Shown: piece by piece, positions 28,700 through 40,605 of the stretch | Layout of the letters: each line of letters opens with the position of its first letter | Position numbering within the stretch: position 1 is the stretch's first letter | Source of the DNA: Paenilisteria portnoyi | GTDB taxonomy: Bacteria > Bacillota > Bacilli > Lactobacillales > Listeriaceae | Assembly (NCBI RefSeq): GCF_014322795.1 | Contig: NZ_JAASTT010000015.1 | Coordinates: forward strand, 21,297 to 85,296 | DNA: 64,000 nucleotides | Reading direction: 5' to 3' | Made by a program: the position numbers and the translations under genes | The notes under the pieces: model-generated | The model's input: the letters and a program-made list of their open reading frames with translations, nothing else | Databases searched by the model: none | Told to the model about the DNA's origin: nothing

Positions 28700-31228
28700 T
28701 TATTCTTCAGTTCCATCCGTTTCGGTATTTTCTATTGGTGCTTCTTCGGCAGGAGTAACTTCATTTTCGGATACTTCTTCATCCACGAATTCTTCCTCTT
28801 CTTCTTTCGGCACTTTTGCAACGGTCGCTACAAATTCATCATCATCCAGACGAATCAGTTTCACACCCATCGCGCTACGGCCCGTTTGAGAAATATCGCC
28901 AACAGAGAACCTAATCAGAACGCCGCCGATAGTCATCAGCATCAAGTCTTCCTCACCAGTGACCGTTTTCAGAGCGACAAGATTTCCGTTTTTCTCCGTG
29001 ATGTTGATGGTTTTAACACCCATACCACCACGATTACGAAGCGGATACTGTGCAGCTAGCGTTTGCTTCCCATAACCGTTCTCCGTCACGACAAGCACTT
29101 TCTCGTCGTCTTCAAGGATTTCCATGCCGACAACCTCATCATCTTCACGAAGGCGAATACCACGCACACCAGCCGCTGTACGACCCATGACGCGAATATC
29201 GGTCTCCTCAAAATAAATCGATTGGCCAAATTTCGTTCCGATGATGATTTTTTTGCTACCATCTGTCATTTGAACAGAGATCAATTCATCATTTTCACGA
29301 AGTTCTACAGCACGTAAACCACTTTGACGGATCTTCGCGAATTGCGTCAACGTACTACGCTTCACGACGCCAAGTTTCGTTGTAAAGAACAGATACTGAT
29401 CATCCGTAAAGTCGCGCAGATTAATCACGGCATTTACTTTTTCCTGGCTCTCGATGCCAAGCAAGTTGATAATCGGAATCCCTTTCGCAGTACGGCTATA
29501 TTCAGGAACTTCATACCCTTTCGCGCGGTAAACTTTCCCTGTATTCGTAAAGAATAGCAGCGTATCATGCGTACTCGTAGCTACAAGATGCTCCACGAAA
29601 TCATCTTCATGCGTGCCCATTCCTTGCACACCACGACCACCACGGCGCTGACTACGATAAGTCGAAAGCGGCAGACGCTTGATATAGCCTTTATTCGTAA
29701 GCGTAATCGCGACTTCCTCTTCTGGAATTAAATCCTCATCTTCCAAACTTACCAGATCACCCGCCAAAATTTCCGTACGGCGTTTGTCTGCATATTTCTC
29801 TTTAATCTCCGTCAATTCTTCACGGATAATTTCTAAAATACGCTCATCATCGCCTAAAATTGCTTTCAGATCCGTAATCAGAGCCATCAAACTATTAAAT
29901 TCATCCTCAATTTTGTCGCGTTCCAAACCAGTTAAACGTTGCAAACGCATATCCAAAATCGCTTGAGCTTGTTTATCAGAAAGGTTAAATTGTGTCATCA
30001 AACCTTCTTTGGCAATATCTGCTGTTTTTGAAGCCCGAATCAATTTTATAACCGCATCAATGTTATCAAGAGCAATTCGCAAACCTTCTAGAATGTGCGC
30101 GCGAGCCTCCGCTTTACGCAGTTCAAATTCCGTACGACGGCGAATAACGATTTTTTGATGCTCTAAATAATGGTATAAAATCTCTTTCAAATTCAACACT
30201 TTTGGATGGTTCGCAACAAGTGCCAACATATTAATCCCAAAAGTCGTTTGGAGAGCTGTCATTTTATACAAGTTATTAATAATAACGCTGGCACTAACGT
30301 CACGACGAACCTCAATGACCATGCGCATCCCTGTACGGTCAGACTCATCATTGGCAGACGTAATACCATCAATTTTCTTCTCACGAGCAAGCTCAGCAAT
30401 ACGCTCAAGTAGACGCGCCTTATTGACTTGATACGGCAACTCCGTAATAACGATTGTCTCTTTGCCATTGCTCTTCGTTTCAATCTCCACACGAGCACGA
30501 AGCGTGATCGAACCACGACCCGTTTCATAAGCACGACGAATTCCAGAACGCCCCATAATCATCCCAGCAGTAGGGAAATCAGGACCAGGAATATACTCCA
30601 TCAACTCACGAATCTCGATATCAGGGTTGTTACTCAGCGCAAGCACACCGTCAATAACCTCACCAAGATGATGCGTTGGAATATTTGTCGCCATCCCAAC
30701 CGCAATCCCTGACGAACCATTGACAAGCAAGTTAGGAAAACGAGCTGGCAAAATATTAGGCTCCCGCTCCGAACCATCATAGTTATCAACATAATCAATT
30801 GTATCTTTATTAATATCGCGCAAAAGCTCCATCGAAATTTTGGACATTCTGGCTTCTGTATAACGCATCGCAGCCGCCATATCTCCATCGACCGAACCAA
30901 AGTTGCCGTGCCCATCAACGAGCATATTCCGATAACTAAAATCCTGCGCCATCCGAACCATCGTGAAATAAACCGCCGTATCACCATGCGGATGATACTT
31001 ACCGATAACTTCGCCGACAATACGCGCCGACTTCTTATAAGCCTTATCAGACGTCATACCAAGATCATTCATCGCATACAAAATCCGACGATGCACAGGT
31101 TTCAAGCCATCTCTAACATCTGGAAGAGCCCGAGCCACAATAACACTCATCGCATAATCTAAGAAAGAAGTACGCATCTCTTTATTCAAATTGATTTCCG
31201 TCACTCTTGACTCTGGTGTTTCTGACAT
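28700..31228 (-). CDS. gyrA: DNA gyrase subunit A
   Basis: 842 residues. The catalytic tyrosine lies in [12 protein letters not shown]. GyrA-box type sequence [11 protein letters not shown] starts the C-terminal beta-pinwheel, and an acidic tail ([16 protein letters not shown] and on) ends the protein. GyrA cuts and rejoins DNA in the gyrase A2B2 complex that introduces negative supercoils. In the quinolone-binding helix the sequence is [19 protein letters not shown], so the two positions equivalent to Ser83 and Asp87 of E. coli are Thr84 and Phe88. The second is unusual. The gene follows gyrB but is separated from it by a 259-base region holding a Noc site and a structured repeat. Confidence 0.97.
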   Translation of the reverse strand: MSETPESRVTEINLNKEMRTSFLDYAMSVIVARALPDVRDGLKPVHRRILYAMNDLGMTSDKAYKKSARIVGEVIGKYHPHGDTAVYFTMVRMAQDFSYRNMLVDGHGNFGSVDGDMAAAMRYTEARMSKISMELLRDINKDTIDYVDNYDGSEREPNILPARFPNLLVNGSSGIAVGMATNIPTHHLGEVIDGVLALSNNPDIEIRELMEYIPGPDFPTAGMIMGRSGIRRAYETGRGSITLRARVEIETKSNGKETIVITELPYQVNKARLLERIAELAREKKIDGITSANDESDRTGMRMVIEVRRDVSASVIINNLYKMTALQTTFGINMLALVANHPKVLNLKEILYHYLEHQKIVIRRRTEFELRKAEARAHILEGLRIALDNIDAVIKLIRASKTADIAKEGLMTQFNLSDKQAQAILDMRLQRLTGLERDKIEDEFNSLMALITDLKAILGDDERILEIIREELTEIKEKYADKRRTEILAGDLVSLEDEDLIPEEEVAITLTNKGYIKRLPLSTYRSQRRGGRGVQGMGTHEDDFVEHLVATSTHDTLLFFTNTGKVYRAKGYEVPEYSRTAKGIPIINLLGIESQEKVNAVINLRDFTDDQYLFFTTKLGVVKRSTLTQFAKIRQSGLRAVELRENDELISVQMTDGSKKIIIGTKFGQSIYFEETDIRVMGRTAAGVRGIRLREDDEVVGMEILEDDEKVLVVTENGYGKQTLAAQYPLRNRGGMGVKTINITEKNGNLVALKTVTGEEDLMLMTIGGVLIRFSVGDISQTGRSAMGVKLIRLDDDEFVATVAKVPKEEEEEFVDEEVSENEVTPAEEAPIENTETDGTEE

Positions 31229-31282
31229 TTTTCAAGAAACCTCCTTCAAATTACAACACATATGATATGTATTCCCCACATT

Positions 31283-31296
31283 ATTTCCCGGGAAAT
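31283..31296. promoter_or_regulatory. Noc-binding site (perfect)
   Basis: ATTTCCCGGGAAAT, the exact 14-base palindrome bound by Noc in Bacillus subtilis, in the gyrB-gyrA intergenic region. noc itself is 7 kb away. Confidence 0.88.
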
Positions 31297-31333
31297 ATAA
31301 TTAATTTTTTAATCTCTAATCCCTTGATCTCGC

Positions 31334-31357
31334 AGTTTCCCGACTTGAAACGGGAAA
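31334..31357. repeat. perfect 8-bp hairpin gyrB-gyrA
   Basis: GTTTCCCG and CGGGAAAC arms around an eight-base loop. It partly mimics the Noc site half-sequences but with wider spacing. It lies between the Noc site and the structured repeat, with no T-run, so it is not an obvious terminator. Confidence 0.55.
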
Positions 31358-31358
31358 C

Positions 31359-31483
31359 CTCAGCGCGCCAGCAAATGCTTAATTCCTAGGCAAAAGCGAG
31401 TACCGAAACGGAGCGTACTTGTGTACGTGAGTATCGGAACGGAACTTTTAACGACGGAAGTGAGCGTTTGCTGGTGCGCTGAG
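31359..31483. repeat. structured repeat, copy 1
   Basis: A 125-base palindromic element with ends CTCAGCGCGCCAGCAAATGC and, inverted, CTCAGCGCACCAGCAAACGC. Internal conserved blocks are GCAAAAGCGAGTA and GGAACGGAACTTTTAACG. It starts four bases after the gyrB stop codon. A second copy, in the opposite orientation and with a different middle, is at 46405-46566. It has no open reading frame and could form a long branched hairpin in RNA. Confidence 0.75.
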
Positions 31484-31487
31484 CGAC

Positions 31488-33428
<1,941 letters not shown>

Positions 33429-33477
33429 CTAATATCCACCGCGCTTTCTTATCCGTTTACAAAACTATATTTTGATA

Positions 33478-34590
33478 CTATTTCTTCGTTACCGTGCCTT
33501 TTTCCACCCAAAATGTCGTCGCATCATTCAGCGTTGCATGGTCAATGCCGTCGATACTTGTCGTCGTCACAAACGTCTGCACCTTGCCTTGGATCGCTGC
33601 CAACAAATGAGATTGCCTGAAATCATCCAACTCACTGAGCACATCATCCAGCAATAAAACCGGATATTCGCCCGTTTCCTCAAAAATCAAATCAATTTCT
33701 GCAAGTTTTACAGAAAGCGCTGTCGTCCGTTGCTGGCCTTGTGAACCGAACACCTGTACATTTTGATCATTAACATAAAAGAAGAGATCATCTCGATGTG
33801 GGCCAATTAGCGTAACACCTCGATCGATTTCTCTTTGAGCGATTGATTCCATTTTCTTATATAAATTCGCTTGCCACTGCGCCGCATCTGAACCCTCAAG
33901 CTCAACAGACGGCTTATATTCTAATTTCAACTGCTCCAACTCGCGTGAAATCTCAAAATGGATTGGAACCGCGAATTGCTCCAACCTTTCGATAAAATCC
34001 GCCCGGCGCTTCGTTAATTTCACCGCAACCTCGATAAACTGCTCGGTTAAAATTTGCCACATGGTTGGATCGTGTTTGCGCTTGATTTGCGCTTGCTTTA
34101 AAAAATGATTGCGTTGTTGCAAAATGCGTTGATACTGACTCAAATCATGCAAGTAAACTGGCTGCATTTGGCCAATTTCCATGTTGATAAAACGCCTTCT
34201 CACGCCCGGCGCACCTTTTACGAGTGATAGATCTTCAGGGGCAAACATGACGACATTCAAATTCCCGACATATTGGCTTAGCTTCTTCTGTTCTAAATGG
34301 TTGACCTTAGCTTTCTTGCCTTTTTGTGTCAGCGTTAGCTCTAGTGGAACTGATTGCCCATGTTTTTCGACGCGACCTTCAATTTTTGCAGATTCGGCGT
34401 CCCAACTGATGAAATCCTTATCGTTCGTCGTCCGATGTGATTTCGCAACTGCGAGTAATAAAATAGCTTCCAAAAGATTCGTCTTACCTTGCGCATTCTC
34501 GCCTAAAAAAACGTTGACCTTGTTATCAAATGTCAGTTCCTGTTCTTTATAGTTGCGAAACTGGCGCAATACTAGATTCTCTAAATGCAT
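33478..34590 (-). CDS. recF: DNA replication and repair protein RecF
   Basis: 370 residues from the ATG giving [19 protein letters not shown], the conserved RecF start. The SMC-like ATPase has Walker [15 protein letters not shown] and Walker [17 protein letters not shown], with a signature segment [16 protein letters not shown]. RecF acts at stalled forks and gaps to help load RecA with RecO and RecR. An upstream in-frame start would overlap the yaaA gene and is unlikely. It lies 22 bases after the S4-domain gene and belongs to the dnaN-gyrA transcription direction. Confidence 0.96.
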   Translation of the reverse strand: MHLENLVLRQFRNYKEQELTFDNKVNVFLGENAQGKTNLLEAILLLAVAKSHRTTNDKDFISWDAESAKIEGRVEKHGQSVPLELTLTQKGKKAKVNHLEQKKLSQYVGNLNVVMFAPEDLSLVKGAPGVRRRFINMEIGQMQPVYLHDLSQYQRILQQRNHFLKQAQIKRKHDPTMWQILTEQFIEVAVKLTKRRADFIERLEQFAVPIHFEISRELEQLKLEYKPSVELEGSDAAQWQANLYKKMESIAQREIDRGVTLIGPHRDDLFFYVNDQNVQVFGSQGQQRTTALSVKLAEIDLIFEETGEYPVLLLDDVLSELDDFRQSHLLAAIQGKVQTFVTTTSIDGIDHATLNDATTFWVEKGTVTKK

Positions 34591-34612
34591 ATAATCCCTT
34601 ATCCTTCTTTGA

Positions 34613-34831
34613 TCAGCCTTGTTGGATCTGGACTTTACCCTCACCAGGAACTAAGACTACATCACCGTTTCGTAACTTACGACCGCGACGATTATCTTCT
34701 TCTCCGTTTATATACACCATGTTTTCGCTTAAAAAAGCTTTCGCCATGCCGCCGCTTGAGATAACATCCATCATTTGAAGCAGTTGCCCAAGTGTAATAT
34801 ATTCGGTATTAATTTTAATACTTTCCGCCAT
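34613..34831 (-). CDS. yaaA: S4-domain RNA-binding protein YaaA
   Basis: 72 residues from the ATG that gives [20 protein letters not shown] single S4 fold makes up the protein: [21 protein letters not shown], then [19 protein letters not shown], an RNA-binding surface shared with ribosomal S4. B. subtilis YaaA is linked to 50S subunit assembly. It occupies its conserved place between dnaN and recF, except that two extra genes (GNAT and MATE) lie between it and dnaN here. The ribosome site GGACGTG is weak; a TTG 15 bases upstream is possible. Confidence 0.92.
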   Translation of the reverse strand: MAESIKINTEYITLGQLLQMMDVISSGGMAKAFLSENMVYINGEEDNRRGRKLRNGDVVLVPGEGKVQIQQG

Positions 34832-34954
34832 TTTTTTCACGTCCAATCTTAATAAGCCCTATTCCTCTATTTTACTAGAAAATCGACCAGAATACAACGA
34901 AATTATTTATATATGCGTTTTTTAGCCAATTTTAATAAAACTAATAGGGGGATA

Positions 34955-35449
34955 TTATTTTGGTTTATAAATAAATATGGGGCTTCTCAGTGGGTTTTTG
35001 TTCTTAAAGCACAAAACTTCGCGATTTTCTTTTTTCCATCCGGCGTCTTTAAATCCAATCGATACAAACAGATTTTTCGCGACCGTGTCTTCTGGGGAAA
35101 CGGCAACCTTCACTTCAATGCTCTCCGGATTTTTCACAAATACAAAATCAACCAATTGTTCCAAAGCGCGGCGTCCTAAGCCTTGATGTTGGTAATCTTT
35201 ATCTATCACAAAGCCCGAAATCCAGTGATTATCCTTTGATTCATCCTCAAACGTATACAAAATAAAGCCGACTAATTCCTTCTCTGAGTATATGCCATAT
35301 GGATTGTAAACCAGTTTCGAATCCTCTGGCTCACCAGCAATGCGCATCAACGAATCAGCAACAGAGTCAACAAATGGCTTCTGCTCACGAAAAACGCTTA
35401 TTTCTGAAGCCTTTTCCCACATATCCAGAGGTAATTTTCTAATAATCAT
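34955..35449 (-). CDS. GNAT-family N-acetyltransferase
   Basis: 164 residues with the acetyl-CoA motif A in SGFVIDKDYQHQGLGRRALE (about residues 78-97, QxxGxG type) and motif B around VAKNLFVSIGFKDAGWKKE. The N-terminal part (YGIYSEKELVGFILYTF) forms the usual first strands. The layout recalls the diamine/spermidine acetyltransferase subgroup (BltD/PaiA-like), but the acceptor cannot be told. It is inserted between the MATE gene and yaaA in the otherwise conserved origin gene order, on the same strand. It ends about 120 bases before yaaA. Confidence 0.82.
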   Translation of the reverse strand: MIIRKLPLDMWEKASEISVFREQKPFVDSVADSLMRIAGEPEDSKLVYNPYGIYSEKELVGFILYTFEDESKDNHWISGFVIDKDYQHQGLGRRALEQLVDFVFVKNPESIEVKVAVSPEDTVAKNLFVSIGFKDAGWKKENREVLCFKNKNPLRSPIFIYKPK

Positions 35450-35493
35450 CTATCTTACTCCTTTATTTTTACTTTCTATTCCTTCCCATTCTA

Positions 35494-36840
35494 CTATAGT
35501 TCCTTCTTGATAACAGCTTTTCGCATCCACTTGCCCGATTTATAGCGCCATAGTCCGAGCATCGTTGCGCTGACCCAAGCCGCCGGTGTTGCCCACCACA
35601 AGCCCATATAACCTAAAAATTGTGCCAAAATAAAGCCGATAGCAAGTCGCGCTACCAATTCAAAAATTCCCATCCAAAGCGGAATAATCGCGTCCCCAGT
35701 CCCACGTAATGTTTCGCGAACAACGAATAAAATCCCAACGACGACGTAAAACAGCGATACAATTTTCAAATAACCCGTTCCAATTGATAGAGCTTCAGTC
35801 GCCGAGCTGTCTAGAAATAACGTTAAAAATTGATGCGCAAAAAGCTGTACTAATACAGTTAACACTAAACTGACGACGGTCACTACTTTTATCCCAGACC
35901 AAAAGCCTTGTTTCACCCGATCAATTTTGCCAGCTCCCATATTTTGGCCAGCGAACATCGAAGAAGCCGCACCGAACGCAATTCCAGGTTGGTATGTCAG
36001 CGAATCAATCCGACTTGCTGCCGTGTAAGCTGCAACGACTGTCGCGCCAAAACTATTAATCAAGCCTTGAATTGCCATATTCCCAATCGAAATAAACGAA
36101 CCTTGTAACGCAGAAGGAAATGCAATCCGAAAAATTTCTTTAAAAATCGCGCTATCAAAATGCATATCTTTCTTTTTCAAACGCATGTATGGAATTTTAC
36201 GATAGCTATAAATAATGCATAAAATCGCTGAAACGAGCTGACTAAGAACCGTTGCCCAAGCCGCACCAGCAACACCCATACCAAGTCCCACAACAAAAAG
36301 AAAACTTAACGCAATATTGAGTAGTGACGAAATAATAAGAAAATAAAGTGGCGTAATCGAGTTTCCAAACGCTCTCAAAATCGCCGAAACGCCGTTATAA
36401 AGCCCCATTGGTAGTATCCCGATAAATAAAGTCGTCACAAAAAGCACCGAATCATCTAGTATTTCTGTTGGTGTCCCTAAAAGCAACAACAACGGTTTCG
36501 CAAGCAAAATTCCGACGATCGTTAATGCCACAGATACCGAAACAATCATAATACTCGCCGTCGCAAGCACTCGTTTCAATCTTTGAAAATCCTGAAAACC
36601 GAAATATTGCGCCACAACAACGGAAACACCGCTCATCAACCCAATCACTAACGATAGAAAAAAGAAATTCAGCGCATTCGTCGCCCCAACAGCAGCGAGC
36701 GCGTTCACACCAACAAATTTTCCGACAATCATCGCATCCACCATGACATAAAATTGCTGAAATAAGTTTCCAATTAGCATTGGCATCGCGAAATAAAAAA
36801 TCGTTTTCGTCGGCTTTCCAGTAGTCATGTCCTTAATCAT
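35494..36840 (-). CDS. MATE-family efflux transporter
   Basis: 448 residues with about twelve hydrophobic segments in two similar halves, the MATE architecture of Na+ or H+ coupled drug exporters. Family features are an N-terminal KPTKTIFYFAMPMLIGNLFQQFY, then DAMIVGKFVGVNALAAVGATN, and the second-half counterpart GSFISIGNMAIQGLINSFG. Listeria genomes carry a MATE gene directly after dnaN, and this is its equivalent. The drug spectrum cannot be inferred. A hairpin between dnaN and this gene probably limits read-through. Confidence 0.9.
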   Translation of the reverse strand: MIKDMTTGKPTKTIFYFAMPMLIGNLFQQFYVMVDAMIVGKFVGVNALAAVGATNALNFFFLSLVIGLMSGVSVVVAQYFGFQDFQRLKRVLATASIMIVSVSVALTIVGILLAKPLLLLLGTPTEILDDSVLFVTTLFIGILPMGLYNGVSAILRAFGNSITPLYFLIISSLLNIALSFLFVVGLGMGVAGAAWATVLSQLVSAILCIIYSYRKIPYMRLKKKDMHFDSAIFKEIFRIAFPSALQGSFISIGNMAIQGLINSFGATVVAAYTAASRIDSLTYQPGIAFGAASSMFAGQNMGAGKIDRVKQGFWSGIKVVTVVSLVLTVLVQLFAHQFLTLFLDSSATEALSIGTGYLKIVSLFYVVVGILFVVRETLRGTGDAIIPLWMGIFELVARLAIGFILAQFLGYMGLWWATPAAWVSATMLGLWRYKSGKWMRKAVIKKEL

Positions 36841-36875
36841 ACTCTGGCGCCTCCTTTTATGTATTCAAGTACAAC

Positions 36876-36908
36876 ACAAAACCCGCCCAATTTTCACTGA
36901 GCAGGCAA
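36876..36908 (-). terminator. probable dnaN terminator
   Basis: GCCTGC and GCGGGT arms with G-T pairs, followed by TTTTG on the minus strand, directly after the dnaN stop. Confidence 0.5.
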
Positions 36909-36916
36909 GATAATTT

Positions 36917-38062
36917 TTAGTACGTACGAACCGGCGTAATCAATTGTAAAATTTCATTTGGATTTTCCGCATCTTTTGGTCTAAGTACGAACGGACGCAT
37001 CGTTCCCGAGAAAGAAATCTGGATATCCGCGCCATCAAAAGCACGCAACGCATCCATCATGTATTTCCCGTTAAATGAAATCTTCAATTCCTCACCAGTA
37101 AAGCTTTGACTGAAAACTTTTTCAGAAACATTTCCGACCTCAGGTGAATTAGACGAAACTTCGACCTGACCGTTTTCCAAAGTCATTAATTTAATCACGT
37201 TATTACGATTTTCACGAGCAAGTAGGGAAGCACGATCAATCGCCTGTAAAAAGGATTTCGCATTAATAATTAAATCTGATTTCGTTTCCGTCGGGATAAG
37301 GCGAGAAGTATCAGGATAACTGCCTTCCAAAAGACGCGAATAGAAAAGTAGATCCTTCAGTTTGAACAAAATTTGATTATTAGCAAGCACCATTTCAATC
37401 GAATCCGTACCTTCATCCAAAATTTTATTCAATTCAGATAAACTTTTTCCAGGAATCACGATATTGTATTCCTCATCAATTTCGGTTGCTAGCGGAATTT
37501 CGCGTAGCGCTAACCGGTGACTATCCGTTGCTACAGCAGTCAAGATATTATTCTTAATAATCCAGTTAACACCAGTCAAAACAGGGCGAACCTCAATCGC
37601 CGAAACAGCAAAAACAGTCTGTCTAACAATATTTTTGAGGACAGAAATCGGGATTTGAATACTTTTACCAGCAGTCACTTCTGGTAATTTCGGATATTCT
37701 GCTGGATCAAGTCCAATCAAGTTAAACGACGCTTGCCCAGAACGAATGTTGGTTTGATAATTCGTCGTCACTTCAAGCTCCACACTGTCATCCGGTAAAC
37801 GACGAACAATATCACTAAAATAATTCGCCTGCAAAACAATACCACCAAAACTCTCCACTTCCACTAGAATTTCGTCGTTTTCAATAAGAGGTATAAAAGC
37901 TTCAATCGAAATATCAGAATCACTACCAGTTAATGTGACACCTTCATCATTCACTGTGATTTTAATACCTGTTAAAATTGGAATAGTAGTCCTTGAAGAA
38001 ATAGCACGCGTCACTTCATTTACCGCCTGAACAAGACGATTGCGCTGAATTACAAATTTCAT
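36917..38062 (-). CDS. dnaN: DNA polymerase III sliding clamp (beta subunit)
   Basis: 381 residues from the ATG of MKFVIQRNRLVQAVNEVTRA, preceded by GGGGGAATTC. Three repeats of the clamp fold are implied by length and by landmarks such as ISSRTTIPILTGI, TAVATDSHRLALRE (clamp binding-pocket region) and the end FVLRPKDAENPNEILQLITPVRTY. The ring tethers the replicative polymerase to DNA. The annotated frame could extend 14 codons upstream, but without a ribosome site. It follows dnaA across the downstream part of oriC. Confidence 0.97.
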   Translation of the reverse strand: MKFVIQRNRLVQAVNEVTRAISSRTTIPILTGIKITVNDEGVTLTGSDSDISIEAFIPLIENDEILVEVESFGGIVLQANYFSDIVRRLPDDSVELEVTTNYQTNIRSGQASFNLIGLDPAEYPKLPEVTAGKSIQIPISVLKNIVRQTVFAVSAIEVRPVLTGVNWIIKNNILTAVATDSHRLALREIPLATEIDEEYNIVIPGKSLSELNKILDEGTDSIEMVLANNQILFKLKDLLFYSRLLEGSYPDTSRLIPTETKSDLIINAKSFLQAIDRASLLARENRNNVIKLMTLENGQVEVSSNSPEVGNVSEKVFSQSFTGEELKISFNGKYMMDALRAFDGADIQISFSGTMRPFVLRPKDAENPNEILQLITPVRTY

Positions 38063-38112
38063 GAGAATTCCCCCATTTTTAGTTTCTTTTTCTAAGTATA
38101 ACATTATATCAA

Positions 38113-38253
38113 AATATGTTTAATTAATTAATAAAAAATCGTAGTAATAGTAATAGGGCCTGTGGATTTGTGGATAAGTATAGCTGAGCCTATCTCCCGC
38201 AAAGTTTTCCACATGTTGATAACTTGTTGGTAAGTATGTTCCACTTATCCACA
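38113..38253. other. oriC unwinding region (DnaA-trio and boxes)
   Basis: The dnaN-dnaA gap holds, in order, an AT-rich tract with TTAATTAATTAATAAAAAA (38119-38138), a run of five DnaA-trio triplets TAGTAATAGTAATAG (38142-38156), a GC patch GGGCC, and adjacent DnaA boxes TGTGGATTT and TGTGGATAA (38161-38177). A further exact box TTATCCACA is at 38245-38253. This box / GC patch / trio / AT-rich order is the basal unwinding architecture described for B. subtilis oriC, so strand opening is expected here. Confidence 0.85.
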
Positions 38254-38341
38254 TTATGCACAGCTTTAAAAAATGGAGGATATCATGATTCGGCTCTTTG
38301 AAAGCATCAATTGGCTAACCTAGAGCCCAATATATAGTCCT

Positions 38342-39700
38342 TTAAAATAAACTCTGTGGTTTTCGCAAGTTTTTCTCAATCTCAGCCAAATCATTTTTCA
38401 AGTTTTGGTCGATTTTCAATAACTGAGAAATTTTTTCGTGCGCATGAATCACCGTAGTATGATCTCGGCCACCAAATTCTTCTCCAATTTTCGGTAGGGA
38501 AGCATCGGTCAGCTCACGAGAAAGATACATCGCGATTTGTCTAGGGTACGCAATACTTTTCGTCCGTTTTTTCGCTTTAAAATCTTCTAAACGAACGTGA
38601 TAATATTCGCCAACAGCTTCTTGAATATCAGGAATTCGGATCACGTGGGATTTCGAATTTGGAATGATATCTTTCAAAGCCTCCGCAGCAAGATTCGCAT
38701 TGATATCCTTATTTACGAGGGACGAGTAGGCGACAACACGAATAAGCGCGCCTTCTAGCTCCCGAATATTGGAATCGATTTGGTTCGCAATGTAAAGCAT
38801 CACTTCATTCGGAATATCCAGTCCGTCAGCTTTTGCTTTTTTACGTAAAATCGCAATCCGAGTTTCTAAATCCGGCGGCGTAATATCGGTAATCAGACCC
38901 CATTCAAAGCGCGAACGTAAGCGATCCTCAAGTGTTGGAATCTCTTTTGGCGGGCGATCACTAGAAATAATAATCTGTTTCTGCTCATCATAAAGCGTAT
39001 TAAACGTATGGAAAAATTCCTCCTGCGTTCCTTCTTTACCAGCTAAAAACTGAATATCATCAATAAGAAGCACATCGACATTACGATATTTATTACGAAA
39101 TTCTTCGGCTTTATTTTCTCGAATAGAGTTAATGAATTCGTTTGTAAATTTCTCACTAGAAAGATACATAACTTTCGCGTTTGTTTTATGCTCTAAAACA
39201 TAGTGACCAATCGCGTGCATTAAATGCGTTTTTCCAAGTCCAACACCACCATAAATAAAGAGCGGATTATAGGCTTTGGCTGGCGCTTCAGCTACTGCAA
39301 GTGAGGCTGCATGGGCAAAACGGTTGCCCGATCCAATAACAAAAGTATCAAAAACATAACGCGGATTTAGCATGTGTTTAGAGTTCGCTTCGTCCAAATC
39401 TTCATCCAAATTACGCGGTTTTGGTGGAATATAGTTATCAAATACCTCATCTTGTTCCCCATCGATAAATCGCACATCAAAATTTTCCCCCGTAATTTCC
39501 TGTAGGATATTAGCGATGAATTGTGAATAACTTTTCTCAAGCCAGTCACGAACAAAATTGTTTGGAGCTGTCACGATAAACGTATTTCCTTCAAGTGAAT
39601 GCGCAGTGGTAGATTTCATCCACGTATCATAACTTGGTTTACTCATATTTTGCTTGACGATACGTAAGGTTTCTTTCCAGATGTCTTCCATTGTTTGCAC
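38342..39700 (-). CDS. dnaA: chromosomal replication initiator DnaA
   Basis: 452 residues. Domain I begins [21 protein letters not shown]. The AAA+ domain III has Walker [14 protein letters not shown] and Walker [15 protein letters not shown], with the DnaA-specific arginine finger region [11 protein letters not shown]. Domain IV ends with the box-reading signature [15 protein letters not shown]. Start is GTG after GGGGGG. The sequence is very close to Listeria DnaA as I remember it. Box-rich DNA flanks the gene on both sides, giving a bipartite oriC. Confidence 0.98.
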   Translation of the reverse strand: MQTMEDIWKETLRIVKQNMSKPSYDTWMKSTTAHSLEGNTFIVTAPNNFVRDWLEKSYSQFIANILQEITGENFDVRFIDGEQDEVFDNYIPPKPRNLDEDLDEANSKHMLNPRYVFDTFVIGSGNRFAHAASLAVAEAPAKAYNPLFIYGGVGLGKTHLMHAIGHYVLEHKTNAKVMYLSSEKFTNEFINSIRENKAEEFRNKYRNVDVLLIDDIQFLAGKEGTQEEFFHTFNTLYDEQKQIIISSDRPPKEIPTLEDRLRSRFEWGLITDITPPDLETRIAILRKKAKADGLDIPNEVMLYIANQIDSNIRELEGALIRVVAYSSLVNKDINANLAAEALKDIIPNSKSHVIRIPDIQEAVGEYYHVRLEDFKAKKRTKSIAYPRQIAMYLSRELTDASLPKIGEEFGGRDHTTVIHAHEKISQLLKIDQNLKNDLAEIEKNLRKPQSLF

Positions 39701-39731
39701 TATGTTCCCCCCTTTTCATTAAACATAAAAG

Positions 39732-40125
39732 TTATCCACAGATGGATAGAGCCGTGGATAAAGTTATACAGGGGTTGTTTAGAAGTTATCCACAAAGTAA
39801 AAGTTGACTGTGGATAAATAATGTTATCCCCAAATAATTTTCTATTCGACAATTGATATAATATCAGAAAAACATCACAATCGCAAGGGATTTCAAATTC
39901 TATCCACAAAGTTATGAAGATGTTGAGAAAAGATGTCCACAGGATATGAGCTTGTGCATAACTTGTGAACTAGGACTGGATAAAAAAATATCCAAAAAAC
40001 AGTTATCCACAAGTGATTGTGGTTAACTATCGTAAAATGTGCATAACTTTTCAGTATATTTAAGAGTTATCCACAGGAAAAGTGGGTTTTAGCGTACTTA
40101 TCTACATTTATTGTGATTATCCACA
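39732..40125. other. oriC DnaA-box array upstream of dnaA
   Basis: Six exact DnaA boxes: TTATCCACA at 39732, 39786, 40003, 40067 and 40117, and its complement at 39809. One-mismatch boxes lie at 39752, 39824 and 39900. They fall in the dnaA-rpmH gap, on both strands and with irregular spacing. This matches the incA/incB part of the B. subtilis origin. Gene orientation switches across this region. Confidence 0.93.
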
Positions 40126-40241
40126 AGAAAATGAGAGATAGAAAGTCTTTGAAAAAATTTTAAAAATAACTATATATCAGTTTGGAAATATGGTATTATG
40201 GAAGATAGAGTGTTTATATTCTACTTTGTTCCGAGATATTA

Positions 40242-40270
40242 TTGACAAATCCGATATATTTCTGTACAAT
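40242..40270 (+). promoter_or_regulatory. rpmH promoter
   Basis: TTGACA and TACAAT separated by exactly 17 bases, about 60 bases before the rpmH start codon. Confidence 0.88.
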
Positions 40271-40328
40271 GTCTAAGACTGTCTATACGAGTAAATTTGT
40301 AATAGACCCTTACTAGGAGGTGTAATTA

Positions 40329-40463
40329 ATGAAAAGAACATACCAACCAAGCAAGCGTAAAAGAAAAAAAGTACATGGTTTCCGTCAACGTATGAGTTCT
40401 AAAAACGGACGTAGAGTTTTAGCTAGTCGTCGCCGTAAAGGAAGAAAAGTTTTATCTGCGTAG
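40329..40463 (+). CDS. rpmH: 50S ribosomal protein L34
   Basis: 44 codons after a strong AGGAGGTG site: [20 protein letters not shown] and so on to [10 protein letters not shown], the complete L34 sequence. It is a small, highly basic protein of the large ribosomal subunit. It is the first gene of the rightward rpmH-rnpA-yidC-jag series next to oriC. A consensus promoter precedes it and a terminator hairpin follows at once, which probably gives more L34 than RnpA mRNA. Confidence 0.98.
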   Translation: MKRTYQPSKRKRKKVHGFRQRMSSKNGRRVLASRRRKGRKVLSA

Positions 40464-40493
40464 ACCACTGAAAAAGACTCAGTGGTTTTTTTT
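40464..40493 (+). terminator. rpmH terminator/attenuator
   Basis: ACCACTGA/TCAGTGGT hairpin followed by eight T immediately after the rpmH stop. It is probably leaky, since rnpA follows without another obvious promoter. Confidence 0.9.
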
Positions 40494-40514
40494 AATTTCA
40501 GGCAGAGTAACCGT

Positions 40515-40563
40515 TAATCTATCAGTCACTTCCTATATAGGGAGATCTGATAGGTTAACAAGG
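40515..40563. repeat. hairpin in the rpmH-rnpA gap
   Basis: GTTAATCTATCAG and CTGATAGGTTAAC arms enclose an inner TTCCTATATAGGGA stem. There is no T-run, so it is not a terminator. It could be an mRNA processing or translation-control structure for rnpA. Confidence 0.5.
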
Positions 40564-40605
40564 GTGCATGTATGAAAGATAATCTGATTAGAAGATGGAG
40601 ATTTT

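Noticed and set aside
31334..31357. GTTTCCCG...CGGGAAAC as a second Noc site
   Set aside because: The arms match Noc half-sites, but the 8-base spacer is wrong for the compact 14-base palindrome; listed only as a hairpin.
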